From Lewinellaceae bacterium (GTDB lineage Bacteria > Bacteroidota > Bacteroidia > Chitinophagales > Saprospiraceae): a stretch of DNA of 16,028 bases. The stretch spans positions 1 through 16,028 of the forward strand of contig JADJSY010000078.1 of NCBI GenBank assembly GCA_016711435.1, read 5' to 3'. Below the pieces are notes generated by a model. The model made no database searches, was not told the DNA's origin, and saw only the letters and a program-made list of their open reading frames with translations. A program made the position numbers and the translations under genes. Below, one piece after another: positions 7,718 to 14,688 of this stretch; the stretch's first letter is position 1, and the number at the start of each line of letters is the position of its first letter.

Positions 7718-8281
7718 TCAGTGTTGCGCCCGAATCCTGCTAAGGCTCACGGGTGTGATACCGAGGTAGGAAGCGATCAGTTTCAGCGGTACCCGTTTGA
7801 GGATGTCGGGCGAACTTTCCAGCAGGTCGCGGTAGCGTTCTTCTGCGCTGTGAAATTGCAGGCTCTCGATGCGATTGACGGTGTCTACATAACCGGCCTC
7901 GAAGATTTTCCGGAACAGCCGCTCGATGTCCGGGAAAGCATCATAGAGACTGAACAGCGATGTAGCGTGGATGGCCACCACTTCCGATGGCTCCAGCATC
8001 TGTATCCCTTTTCGGGAAGGTTTGCCACTGAAAAGGCTTTCCACCCTTGCAATGATCTGATTTTCAAAGGCAAAACTCTCCGTTATATCTATATCGTCTT
8101 TGAAATAATAAATACGCGCCAGGCCCCGGTTGATAAAATAAATCGCTCGGCAGGTATGTCCAATCGGCTGTAAATCTTGATTTTTTCGAATGGTTTGAAT
8201 GGTGCTGATCGCACGTATAGCCGTTCTGGCCTCTTCGGACAATATATTGTACTGATCAAAGTAGCGGAACAGGGAAGTCAT
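7718..8281 (-). CDS. Crp/Fnr family transcriptional regulator (first of a divergent pair)
   Basis: 187-residue DNA-binding regulator. Residues about 20-115 resemble a cyclic-nucleotide-binding beta-roll (IYFINRGLARIYYF, ESFAFENQII). A long helix follows, then a C-terminal helix-turn-helix with recognition region IASYLGITPVSLSRIR (about 168-183). It has no cysteine cluster of the Fnr type, so direct oxygen sensing by an iron-sulfur centre is unlikely. The effector is unknown; Bacteroidota have many such proteins lacking clear cAMP-binding residues. It is divergent from a second Crp/Fnr gene and upstream of the MFS gene, which is its likeliest target besides itself. Confidence 0.88.
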   Translation of the reverse strand: MTSLFRYFDQYNILSEEARTAIRAISTIQTIRKNQDLQPIGHTCRAIYFINRGLARIYYFKDDIDITESFAFENQIIARVESLFSGKPSRKGIQMLEPSEVVAIHATSLFSLYDAFPDIERLFRKIFEAGYVDTVNRIESLQFHSAEERYRDLLESSPDILKRVPLKLIASYLGITPVSLSRIRAQH

Positions 8282-8303
8282 GGATGAGAAGTCTGGTTTG
8301 TAT

Positions 8304-8311
8304 CAAAAGTA
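8304..8311 (-). promoter_or_regulatory. Candidate -7 promoter element of the leftward Crp/Fnr gene
   Basis: The minus strand reads TACTTTTG, matching TAnnTTTG, 22 bases before the start at 8281. A TTG about 23 bases upstream could serve as the -33 element. Confidence 0.5.
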
Positions 8312-8349
8312 GGGTACTTCCATCCATTTTCAGGCAACAGTTCTATTAC

Positions 8350-8377
8350 CCACCAAAACAATGTTTACTTTTGGAGG
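8350..8377 (+). promoter_or_regulatory. Promoter of the rightward Crp/Fnr gene with overlapping inverted repeat
   Basis: TACTTTTG at 8366-8373 matches the -7 consensus, 43 bases before the start at 8417. It is overlapped by an inverted repeat, CCACCAAAA (8350-8358) and TTTTGGAGG (8369-8377), with one mismatch and a 10-base spacer. A dyad over the promoter is what an autoregulatory operator would look like. No protein-DNA evidence is available. Confidence 0.4.
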
Positions 8378-8416
8378 TTTTAGAAGTCCTTTAAAGTTTA
8401 TACATCGAGCATAGAT

Positions 8417-9013
8417 ATGCAGACCGACCCTTCCCTCTTGCGCAAACTCGCCGACGAAAACGACGTCCGGATACTCCCAGCCGGCGAGGTAGTGCTCAAT
8501 TTTCAGGCCTATATCAAAAGTATTCCCATCGTATTGCGCGGCCACATCAAAGTAGTAGGCGAAGATGACCAGGGCAATGAAATACTTCTTTATTACATCA
8601 AACCTGGGGAAAGTTGTGTGATGGCCATCCTCGGCGCACTGACCGGCACAGCCAGCAAAATAAAAGCCGTTACCGTAGAAGAGACCGAAATCATCTTTAT
8701 CCGGCCTGAAAAAGCGGCCAGACTCGTCAAAGAGTATCCGGGCTGGGCCGAGTATATTTTCACGCTGTACCAAAGCCGTTTTGAAGAGTTACTCCAGGTG
8801 GTAACCAATGTCAGTTTCAAAAAAATGGATGACCGCATTGTGGATTTGCTGCGCGAAAAAGCGAAAATTTTCGGCTCCCGCGTGATCGATATTACCCACC
8901 AGCAAATTGCCGAAGAAATCGGCAGCACCCGCGAAGTGGTGACCCGCATTTTGAAAAAACTGGAACAGGAGGATGTGCTGCGCACGGGCAGGGGGAAAAT
9001 CCGGTTGGTGTGA
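8417..9013 (+). CDS. Crp/Fnr family transcriptional regulator (second of the pair)
   Basis: 198-residue regulator with an N-terminal cyclic-nucleotide-like beta-roll (RILPAGEVVLNF, LLYYIKPGESCVMAILGAL), a dimerisation helix (about 100-140) and a winged helix-turn-helix at 155-198. The recognition helix is in ITHQQIAEEIGSTREVVTRILKKL-type sequence, close to the classical Crp/Fnr pattern. Only one cysteine is seen (C72, in ESCVMA), so an iron-sulfur sensor is unlikely; a redox or persulfide switch on that cysteine is conceivable. Regulators of this type often stand beside the sulfurtransferase-TauE-YeeE clusters of Bacteroidota, and here the cluster starts 1.5 kb downstream. It is therefore the best candidate regulator of the sulfur module, by position only. 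Confidence 0.9.
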   Translation: MQTDPSLLRKLADENDVRILPAGEVVLNFQAYIKSIPIVLRGHIKVVGEDDQGNEILLYYIKPGESCVMAILGALTGTASKIKAVTVEETEIIFIRPEKAARLVKEYPGWAEYIFTLYQSRFEELLQVVTNVSFKKMDDRIVDLLREKAKIFGSRVIDITHQQIAEEIGSTREVVTRILKKLEQEDVLRTGRGKIRLV

Positions 9014-9027
9014 AGGAGGGATGAGGA

Positions 9028-9229
9028 ATGAGTCATCCCGAATTTTGCCTAAAACGACCACAAAAAGGTCAAACTCGTATTTATTGATGATTGCTTATTG
9101 ATAATTGATGATTTATAATGTGCGAAGATGCCACCTTGCATCAAAAATCATCAATTGTCAATAAGCAATCATCAATAAAAATTGTGCCGGCGCGTACAAA
9201 GAGTCGCTACAAAATCAGGGATGACTCAT
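9028..9229. repeat. Long near-perfect inverted repeat made of ATTGATG heptads
   Basis: The arms 9080-9114 and 9145-9179 are 35 bases with one mismatch around a 30-base loop. The left arm is four heptads, ATTGATG, ATTGCTT, ATTGATA, ATTGATG (9083-9110). An outer pair, ATGAGTCATCCC (9028-9039) and its complement (9218-9229), encloses it, giving a roughly 200-base nested structure. It lies between the convergent Crp/Fnr and DUF6624 genes and would give a strong AT-rich hairpin in either transcript. A MITE-like mobile element is another reading; no target duplication was identified. Confidence 0.85.
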
Positions 9230-9251
9230 GTTTATGAAAAATATTCTGTTT

Positions 9252-10175
9252 TCATTCCATCCTGGCGCCCGTTCTGATCAGATACTCTTGTATCGGCCCC
9301 AAACCGACAGCAGCCCGGCGTTTGTCCAGGTTAGCGGGGTCTTCTACAGGGTACAAAACCCAGGCGCCCGTTTCTTTATCCGGCACGATTTGACTACCAT
9401 AGCGCTGCGGTTTGCCCTGCCGCATCCGTATCCTGTCTTCCAGATAAGCCAGATTTGCAGGTTCGGCCTTCCCGTTTGCAACGGCTCTTTGCATCAGCGG
9501 CAGGTATTTTTCCTGTACAGGCAATTCGGCGTGCTGGATCACAAGGAACAAAGCGCTGCTGCCTTTTTGACCAACTTCATCCGCACCCAGCCAGCCCCGC
9601 TCGTCCAGGATTTGAATCACCCGGAGTTCATTCAGAGAGTCCTGTTCCCGGTTGCGCCGCATAAAATCCTGGAATTCAGGCGATTTCCGGCCGTGGAGTG
9701 CAATCACACTATCCCACCGGACGCGATACCATTGGTCGAGATCATATATTTGTTCGAGTTCCAGGGTGAGCGGATCGTGTTTTATGGCTGCTTGTTGCTC
9801 TTTTTTTAAAGCAATACGGGTCATCATCCGCGACCAGCGAAAGTCGTTTTTCAAAGCGGCAAAATCAGGTTCCGTTTCCCAGGTAAAAGGATCGTCCGGC
9901 AAATCCGTTTTTTCAACAAGGCGATTCAGGTGAAAAAAAGCGGAATCTGCATCTCCGGCCCTCGACCATGCCCGGGCGGCTTTATACCGGTCATCGGGGT
10001 ATGCGCGTCCGCTAAACGCCTCGAAAGCAAACGAATATGCCCGGGCTGCCGGCTCGAATGTACCGGACAGCAAAAGGGAATCTGCGATCTTTACACGCCC
10101 GGCGTACGTTTCGTTTTGAGCAGGCAAAAGAAAGTGCGCGTGTAAAAAACAAAGCAGGAAAAGTATTTTTTGCAT
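9252..10175 (-). CDS. Exported DUF6624 family protein
   Basis: 307 residues with a signal peptide (MQKILFLLCFLHAHFLLPAQ), hence exported to the periplasm or surface. Residues about 22-115 look like a tetratricopeptide-type helical repeat (GTFEPAARAYSFAFEAF, KAARAWSRAGDADSAFFHLNRLV). The C-terminal part carries the DUF6624 pattern: GWLGADEVG, LFLVIQHAEL, QEKYLPLMQRAV, NLAYLEDRIRMRQGKPQRYGSQ. The function of DUF6624 is not known. The ATG at 10175 is chosen over an upstream TTG two codons earlier. It has no obvious link to the sulfur genes. Confidence 0.88.
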   Translation of the reverse strand: MQKILFLLCFLHAHFLLPAQNETYAGRVKIADSLLLSGTFEPAARAYSFAFEAFSGRAYPDDRYKAARAWSRAGDADSAFFHLNRLVEKTDLPDDPFTWETEPDFAALKNDFRWSRMMTRIALKKEQQAAIKHDPLTLELEQIYDLDQWYRVRWDSVIALHGRKSPEFQDFMRRNREQDSLNELRVIQILDERGWLGADEVGQKGSSALFLVIQHAELPVQEKYLPLMQRAVANGKAEPANLAYLEDRIRMRQGKPQRYGSQIVPDKETGAWVLYPVEDPANLDKRRAAVGLGPIQEYLIRTGARME

Positions 10176-10483
10176 GTTCAACTATCTGTTTTGTACATAA
10201 TTGGTGCAGAATACATCCAAAGAGGCCTGTAAATAAGTTACACTGCTGTATTTTCAGACGTTTTTTCTGCATAGGCATCGGAACTGAACGGCAACGACAT
10301 ACCAAACGGGGTAATTGAAAATGCTCCTTGTGTGCCCCCTGTTATATACATTCAGGTACCCAAGTCGGCATCTTTGCAGCATTCTTTACCAAACAGGATG
10401 AGCAGCCAGAAAAAAACCTGCTCGACAAACGGTACAAGTTTAATTGTTTGACCTCTTAAAAAAGCAAATAAATCACAGGCATC
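10176..10483. other. Intergenic gap between divergent genes
   Basis: 308 bases without a gene. The only signal I see is a weak -7 element, CATCTTTG at 10369-10376 (one mismatch to TAnnTTTG), 107 bases before the TauE start on the plus strand. Unlike other gaps in the window it holds no heptad array or palindrome. Confidence 0.45.
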
Positions 10484-11293
10484 ATGGAATATTTAGGATA
10501 CGGCCTTTCTGTTATTATCGGCATTTCGTTGGGGTTAATTGGCGGTGGCGGCTCTATTCTAACCGTTCCTGTGCTGGTATATGTGATGGGTATCAGCCCG
10601 GTGCTTTCCACGGCTTATTCGCTGTTTATTGTCGGATTGACTGCTTTGGTCGGCTCCGTCGAATATGGCAGAAAAAAGTTGCTGGACTACAAAACGGCAC
10701 TCATTTTTGGCATTCCGAGTATTGTGGCGGTGTATAGTACCCGAAAATTTTTAGTGCCTGTCATTCCCGACCCCGTTTTTCACATTGGCAGTTTCGAGCT
10801 TACAAAAAACCTTTTTGTGATGCTCTTGTTCGCAATTTTGATGGTAGCGGCTTCCGTTTCCATGATTCGCGACAAAAAGAAAAGCGACGATTGCGAACCA
10901 AAAGAAAAGCGTTACAATTTACCCCTGATTTTTGTGGAAGGATTGCTGGTGGGAACGCTCACGGGATTGGTTGGAGCAGGTGGCGGATTCCTGATTATTC
11001 CAGCCCTGGTTTTGCTGGCCGGACTACCGATGAAACAGGCCGTGGGTACTTCCCTGTTGATTATCGGCGTCAAATCGCTCATCGGTTTTCTCGGCGACAT
11101 TGGGCATCAACCCATCGACTGGAAATTTTTGCTGACTTTTTCTGCTTTTGCTATTGTGGGTATCTTTGTCGGCACACAACTCGCCCGGCGCATCAGCGGC
11201 GATAAATTAAAACCGGCTTTCGGTTGGTTTGTGCTGATTATGGGAATCTATATCCTGATCAAAGAAATTTTTTTTCAGACGCCGGTTATGTAA
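10484..11293 (+). CDS. TauE/SafE (TSUP) family sulfite or organosulfonate exporter
   Basis: 269-residue inner-membrane protein with about eight hydrophobic segments. The family's internal duplication is clear: ISLGLIGGGGSILTVP near 14-30 and LTGLVGAGGGFLIIP near 161-177, each followed by a conserved serine/threonine-rich helix (STAYSLFIVG, GTSLLIIG). A charged cytoplasmic loop (DKKKSDDCEPKEKRY) separates the halves. Family members export sulfite, sulfoacetate or related anions, or take them up. The next gene makes sulfite from persulfide, so sulfite export is the likely role here. It is separated from that gene by 216 bases with a promoter-like element and a homopolymer tract, so the two may be separate units. 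Confidence 0.9.
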   Translation: MEYLGYGLSVIIGISLGLIGGGGSILTVPVLVYVMGISPVLSTAYSLFIVGLTALVGSVEYGRKKLLDYKTALIFGIPSIVAVYSTRKFLVPVIPDPVFHIGSFELTKNLFVMLLFAILMVAASVSMIRDKKKSDDCEPKEKRYNLPLIFVEGLLVGTLTGLVGAGGGFLIIPALVLLAGLPMKQAVGTSLLIIGVKSLIGFLGDIGHQPIDWKFLLTFSAFAIVGIFVGTQLARRISGDKLKPAFGWFVLIMGIYILIKEIFFQTPVM

Positions 11294-11326
11294 CATTCAT
11301 CACGAAATCGGCGCTTTCACCACCCG

Positions 11327-11334
11327 TATCTTTG
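11327..11334 (+). promoter_or_regulatory. Candidate -7 promoter element TATCTTTG
   Basis: Exact TAnnTTTG match followed by TAC, the commonest form of the Bacteroidota element, 176 bases before the dioxygenase start. If used, the leader would include the homopolymer region and a heptad array. Confidence 0.55.
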
Positions 11335-11341
11335 TACGGCA

Positions 11342-11470
11342 AACAAATAAAAAAAAAAGGCAAAAGAAAAAAAAGGCAAAAAAAAAAAAAAAAAAAAGAG
11401 AGGACGAAATAAAATTCCCCCCCCCCCAGGGGGGGGGGGAAAGAAAAAAAAAAAAAAAGGGAAAAAAAAA
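11342..11470. repeat. Homopolymer-rich tract with C11-A-G11 palindrome
   Basis: Runs of A interrupted by GGC, GAGAGG and similar pieces surround eleven C (11417-11427), one A, and eleven G (11429-11439), which with flanking TT/AA form a perfect hairpin. Nothing comparable occurs elsewhere in the window. It could be an assembly or polishing artefact over an unsequenced stretch, or a true phase-variable type tract in the leader of the dioxygenase gene. Confidence 0.85.
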
Positions 11471-11483
11471 TATTATCACGAAC

Positions 11484-11504
11484 TGATAACTAATAACAAA
11501 TAAC
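11484..11504 (+). repeat. Heptad array before the dioxygenase gene
   Basis: TGATAAC, TAATAAC, AAATAAC, ending 5 bases before the ATG at 11510. The units are the same as those in element copies A, B and C. Confidence 0.75.
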
Positions 11505-11509
11505 TACCA

Positions 11510-12928
11510 ATGGTAATTGAACAAATCTATACCGGCTGTCTCGCACAAGGCGCCTACTATATTGAAAGTGAAGGGGAAGCAGTTGTGATCGACCCGCTGC
11601 GCGAAGTGGAGCCCTACTTGGTGAAAGCCCAAAAATCAGGCGCCAAAATCAAGTATGTTTTTGAAACGCACTTCCACGCCGACTTTGTCTCGGGTCATTT
11701 GGATCTGTCCAAAAAAACCGGCGCAGCCATTGTTTACGGCCCGCAGGCCAACCCTGATTTTGAAGCGCATATCGCAACGGATGGCGAAATATTCCGGGTG
11801 GGAAAAATCAGTTTTAAAGTACTGCACACTCCCGGCCATACCATGGAAAGCACCTGCTACCTGCTGCGCGACGAATCGGGTAAAGATGTGGCGCTTTTTT
11901 CCGGCGATACCCTGTTTATCGGGGATGTAGGCCGCCCCGACCTGGCACAAAAAGCAGCCCACCTGACGCAGGAGCAATTAGCAGAGACGCTGTACGACTC
12001 CCTCCGCACAAAAGTGATGCCCCTGGCCGACGAGGTGATCGTTTACCCAGCGCACGGCGCAGGTTCTGCCTGCGGCAAAAAAATGAGCAAGGAAACCTAT
12101 GACACGCTCGGCAACCAGAAAGCGACCAATTACGCCCTGCGCGCCGATATGACGAAAGCAGAGTTCGTAAAAGAAGTGACGCACGGCCTGATGCCGCCGC
12201 CGGCTTATTTCCCCCTGAATGTGATGATGAACAAACAGGGTTACGACAGCATCGACGAGGTGCTGAAACGCGGACAACACGCGCTCAGCCCCCGCGCTTT
12301 TGAAACGGCGGCCAATGAAACCGGCGCTATCGTGCTCGATACCCGCCACGCCGAAACCTTTGCCAAAGGTTTTGTGCCCAACTCGATCAATATCGGTATC
12401 GACGGCAATTTCGCGCCCTGGGTAGGCGCTTTGATCCCCGATATCAAACAGGAAATCCTGCTCGTAACCGACCCGGGCCGCGAACAGGAAGTGGTTACCC
12501 GCCTTGCCCGCGTGGGCTACGATTTCGTAATCGGCTATCTCGACGGCGGCTTCGATGCCTGGAAAAAAGCAGGTTTGGAAATCGATCAAATCGAACAGGT
12601 CAGCGTCGCAGAACTGGCAGAATTGATACAAAAAGATAAAAACCTGCCTGTGCTCGATGTGCGCAAGGAAAGTGAATTTTTCAGCGAACACATCCAAAAT
12701 GCCGAAAACGCGCCTTTGGACGACGTGAACAGTAGCATGACGCAGGTGGATAAAAATAAAACCTACTACGTCCACTGCGCCGGCGGGTACCGCTCGATGA
12801 TTTTTGCATCTATCCTGCGCGCCCGCGGCTACGACAACCTGATCGACGTAAAAGGCGGATTTAAAGTTATCAAGGAAAGCGGACTGATCGCTGTCAGCGA
12901 TTATGTATGTCCTTCGACGATGTTGTAA
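11510..12928 (+). CDS. Persulfide dioxygenase-rhodanese fusion (ETHE1/Blh-like)
   Basis: 472-residue cytoplasmic enzyme. The N-terminal metallo-beta-lactamase domain (about 1-235) carries THFHADFVSGH (H54, H56, D58), HTPGHT (H110), SGDTLFIGDVGRPDL (D133) and PAHGAGSACGK (H182). This is the ETHE1-type signature for mononuclear iron and oxidation of glutathione or low-molecular-weight persulfide to sulfite. Two rhodanese domains follow. The first, about 262-358, has no cysteine at the active loop (VTDPGREQE) and is probably structural. The second, about 364-465, has C423 in VHCAGGYRS and should be active. Fusions of this type (Blh, or CstB-like when double) detoxify H2S-derived sulfur. A single-domain rhodanese follows after 30 bases, so they are likely one operon. 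Confidence 0.93.
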   Translation: MVIEQIYTGCLAQGAYYIESEGEAVVIDPLREVEPYLVKAQKSGAKIKYVFETHFHADFVSGHLDLSKKTGAAIVYGPQANPDFEAHIATDGEIFRVGKISFKVLHTPGHTMESTCYLLRDESGKDVALFSGDTLFIGDVGRPDLAQKAAHLTQEQLAETLYDSLRTKVMPLADEVIVYPAHGAGSACGKKMSKETYDTLGNQKATNYALRADMTKAEFVKEVTHGLMPPPAYFPLNVMMNKQGYDSIDEVLKRGQHALSPRAFETAANETGAIVLDTRHAETFAKGFVPNSINIGIDGNFAPWVGALIPDIKQEILLVTDPGREQEVVTRLARVGYDFVIGYLDGGFDAWKKAGLEIDQIEQVSVAELAELIQKDKNLPVLDVRKESEFFSEHIQNAENAPLDDVNSSMTQVDKNKTYYVHCAGGYRSMIFASILRARGYDNLIDVKGGFKVIKESGLIAVSDYVCPSTML

Positions 12929-12958
12929 AAGCTCTCTCACATTTCACACACTTGAACC

Positions 12959-13270
12959 ATGTTAGATTTTCTTAAAAACGTATTTAGTAGCGGTCCTGCA
13001 ACGGACTATAAAGAATTGCTGGAAGCAGGCGCCATCATCGTGGACGTACGCTCTGCCGGCGAGTTCAAACAGGGCCATATCAAAGGCTCCATCAACATTC
13101 CACTCGACCAGATCGGCACGAAAATCGCCTTCTTGCAAGGTAAAAATGTGCCCGTTATCACCGTTTGCCGGAGCGGTAACCGCAGCGGCGCCGCTGCCGG
13201 AGTACTCAAAAACAATGGCATAGAGGTGTACAACGGCGGCGCATGGGATAGTTTGAATGCGCAGATTTAA
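12959..13270 (+). CDS. Single-domain rhodanese sulfurtransferase
   Basis: 103-residue cytoplasmic protein with DVRSAGEFKQGHIKGSINIP (about 29-48) and the active loop CRSGNRS with catalytic C70, followed by NGGAWDSL at the C-terminus. It accepts sulfane sulfur as a cysteine persulfide and passes it to thiols. Length is normal for the family. It sits 30 bases after the dioxygenase fusion and before the two transporter subunits, so it probably takes incoming thiosulfate or persulfide sulfur and delivers it to the dioxygenase. It lacks a signal peptide. Confidence 0.93.
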   Translation: MLDFLKNVFSSGPATDYKELLEAGAIIVDVRSAGEFKQGHIKGSINIPLDQIGTKIAFLQGKNVPVITVCRSGNRSGAAAGVLKNNGIEVYNGGAWDSLNAQI

Positions 13271-13319
13271 ATGAAAGGGACAACATTGCAAAGGGCAAAA
13301 ATCAATGTTAGTCAATGCG

Positions 13320-13446
13320 TTACAGAAGATTTAGTTTTAACTAATTTTGCACACCTGCTTAGGTAGGTGTGCAAATTCATTTAGATTAAACTCTTTGCAG
13401 ATGCTTGATTATCAACACGGATAACCAATAACTAATAACGGATAAC
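13320..13446 (+). repeat. Dispersed intergenic element, copy C, with head-to-head palindrome
   Basis: A direct copy (13360-13446) with the body, the ATGCTTGATTATCAACAC segment and four heptads GGATAAC, CAATAAC, TAATAAC, GGATAAC (13419-13446) ends 5 bases before the ATG at 13452. A second, inverted body (about 13324-13360) faces it. Together they make the 11-base-arm hairpin TTTGCACACCT (13346-13356) and AGGTGTGCAAA (13365-13375). The inverted half contains TAATTTTG (13342-13349), an exact -7 promoter match, so the element could bring a promoter for the transporter genes or end the upstream transcript. Confidence 0.8.
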
Positions 13447-13451
13447 TCTCT

Positions 13452-14015
13452 ATGGTAGAATTATTAAGTCAACCCTGGCCCTGGTGGGCCGCAGGCATTA
13501 TCATCGGTCTCACCGTGCCGACGCTCCTGTTGCTGGGTAACAAACATTTTGGTATTTCCTCCAGCATGCGGCATATCTGTGCAGCGTGCTTTCCGGCAGG
13601 TATTCCTTTTTTCAAATACGACTGGCGGAAAGAATCCTGGAACCTCTTTTTTGTGGGTGGAATCCTGCTGGGCGCCATCATCGCTTCTACCTTGCTGGCC
13701 AATCCAAACCCTGTACAAGTGGCGCCTGCATTAGCCGCCGAACTCCAGGGGTACGGCCTGACTGACTTCAGCAATATGCTGCCTACAGAAATATATTCCT
13801 GGGAAAGCCTGTTCAGCCTGCGCGGATTCATCCTGCTGGTGGTCGGCGGATTTTTGGTAGGTTTCGGTACGCGTTATGCGGGCGGTTGCACCAGCGGTCA
13901 TGCCATCATGGGCCTTTCCAACCTGCAATGGCCTTCACTGGTAGCCACCATTTCCTTTATGGCGGGCGGTTTTCTGATGGCCAACCTGCTGCTGCCGTTT
14001 ATCATGCGGCTTTAA
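13452..14015 (+). CDS. YeeE/YedE sulfur transporter subunit (PmpA-like)
   Basis: 187-residue membrane protein, half the size of fused YeeE (TsuA) thiosulfate transporters. Hydrophobic segments lie at about 11-29, 64-83, 123-142 and 163-185. The family signature GFGTRYAGGCTSGHAIMG (137-154) holds C146, expected on the substrate path; a second pair, C43 and C46 (HICAACF), precedes it. YeeE-type proteins import thiosulfate, or in Pmp systems another sulfur compound, by relay through cysteine thiols. The partner subunit follows after a 52-base gap. Direction and exact substrate are inferred from the family. Confidence 0.92.
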   Translation: MVELLSQPWPWWAAGIIIGLTVPTLLLLGNKHFGISSSMRHICAACFPAGIPFFKYDWRKESWNLFFVGGILLGAIIASTLLANPNPVQVAPALAAELQGYGLTDFSNMLPTEIYSWESLFSLRGFILLVVGGFLVGFGTRYAGGCTSGHAIMGLSNLQWPSLVATISFMAGGFLMANLLLPFIMRL

Positions 14016-14020
14016 ATGGA

Positions 14021-14061
14021 TGTAAAGAATTTAAGCAAAACTAATCTTGCACACCTACTTA
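14021..14061 (-). repeat. Dispersed intergenic element, body only (inverted copy E)
   Basis: The reverse complement matches 2516-2556 at about 37 of 41 positions (TAAGTAGGTG...TTAAATTCTTTACA). It fills most of the 52 bases between the two transporter subunits, so the next gene's leader consists of it. It includes TAATCTTG, a one-mismatch -7 element on the plus strand. Confidence 0.8.
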
Positions 14062-14067
14062 CAAAAT

Positions 14068-14595
14068 ATGTCTGACATCAATCATATCACTACTCCTTTT
14101 CAAACGACCATTCCTGAAACGGACTTCGAGGTGCGTTCTTTGGACACTATGTGTGTCAACGAATCCCATTTGCAGCACCCCTGGTACTACAATTTTAAAT
14201 ATACGATTGTAGGACTGATTTTCGGGATTGCTTTTGTAAAAGGCGAAATCGTTTCCTGGTTCCGCATTCAGGAAATGTTCCGTTTACAATCGTTCCACAT
14301 GTACGGCGTCATCGGCGCCGGCGTTGTGCTGGGCGCTGTGTCCGTCTGGCTCATTAAACGCCTGAAAATCAAAACGATATACGGTGAAACAATCGAATTT
14401 CACCCTAAAAAATTCAACAAGGGCCAAATCTACGGGGGCCTTTTGTTCGGCTTCGGCTGGGCCATGACCGGCGCTTGTCCGGGACCCTTGTTTGCCCAAA
14501 TCGGCACAGGCGTGTCCGTTGTTGCAGTGGTCATTCTGAGCGCTATCGCAGGCACCTGGGTGTATGGGTACTTTCGGGAGAAACTACCACATTAA
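14068..14595 (+). CDS. YeeE/YedE sulfur transporter subunit (PmpB-like, DUF6691)
   Basis: 175-residue membrane protein that pairs with the preceding subunit. Hydrophobic helices are visible at about 44-60, 78-97, 121-138 and 147-168. The conserved motif GWAMTGACPGPLFAQIG (130-146) holds C137, the matching thiol of the second half-transporter. The N-terminal 40 residues are hydrophilic, with LDTMCVNESHLQHPWY. The ATG at 14068 is chosen over an in-frame TTG at 14047 that lies inside the intergenic repeat. Together the two subunits correspond to the N- and C-halves of fused YeeE. Confidence 0.9.
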   Translation: MSDINHITTPFQTTIPETDFEVRSLDTMCVNESHLQHPWYYNFKYTIVGLIFGIAFVKGEIVSWFRIQEMFRLQSFHMYGVIGAGVVLGAVSVWLIKRLKIKTIYGETIEFHPKKFNKGQIYGGLLFGFGWAMTGACPGPLFAQIGTGVSVVAVVILSAIAGTWVYGYFREKLPH

Positions 14596-14600
14596 GAGAG

Positions 14601-14621
14601 GGTGAGAGGTGAGAGGTGAGA
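14601..14621 (+). repeat. Perfect heptad array GGTGAGA x3
   Basis: Three identical 7-base units start 5 bases after the stop codon of the PmpB-like gene. They are complementary in type to the CTCACCA array at 14852-14879 on the other side of the gap. Confidence 0.8.
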
Positions 14622-14646
14622 GGCTTCCCGTTTGGCTTTAGTTTCG

Positions 14647-14654
14647 TACCTTTG
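14647..14654 (+). promoter_or_regulatory. Candidate -7 promoter element TACCTTTG
   Basis: Exact TAnnTTTG match 225 bases before the ABC permease start. Use of it would give a long leader containing the inverted repeat at 14689-14805. Confidence 0.4.
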
Positions 14655-14688
14655 GCTTGGGTTTTTCAGGCTGGGAACCGTGAACAGT

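Noticed and set aside
9083..9178. CRISPR-like array
   Set aside because: The units are 7 bases, contiguous and inverted; there are no spacers of constant length and no cas genes.
9228..9809. Plus-strand open frame of 193 codons
   Set aside because: Antisense to the DUF6624 gene, whose signal peptide and family motifs are clear.
11978..12940. Long minus-strand open frame (320 codons)
   Set aside because: Antisense to the dioxygenase-rhodanese fusion; its composition is that of a shadow frame, with no motifs.
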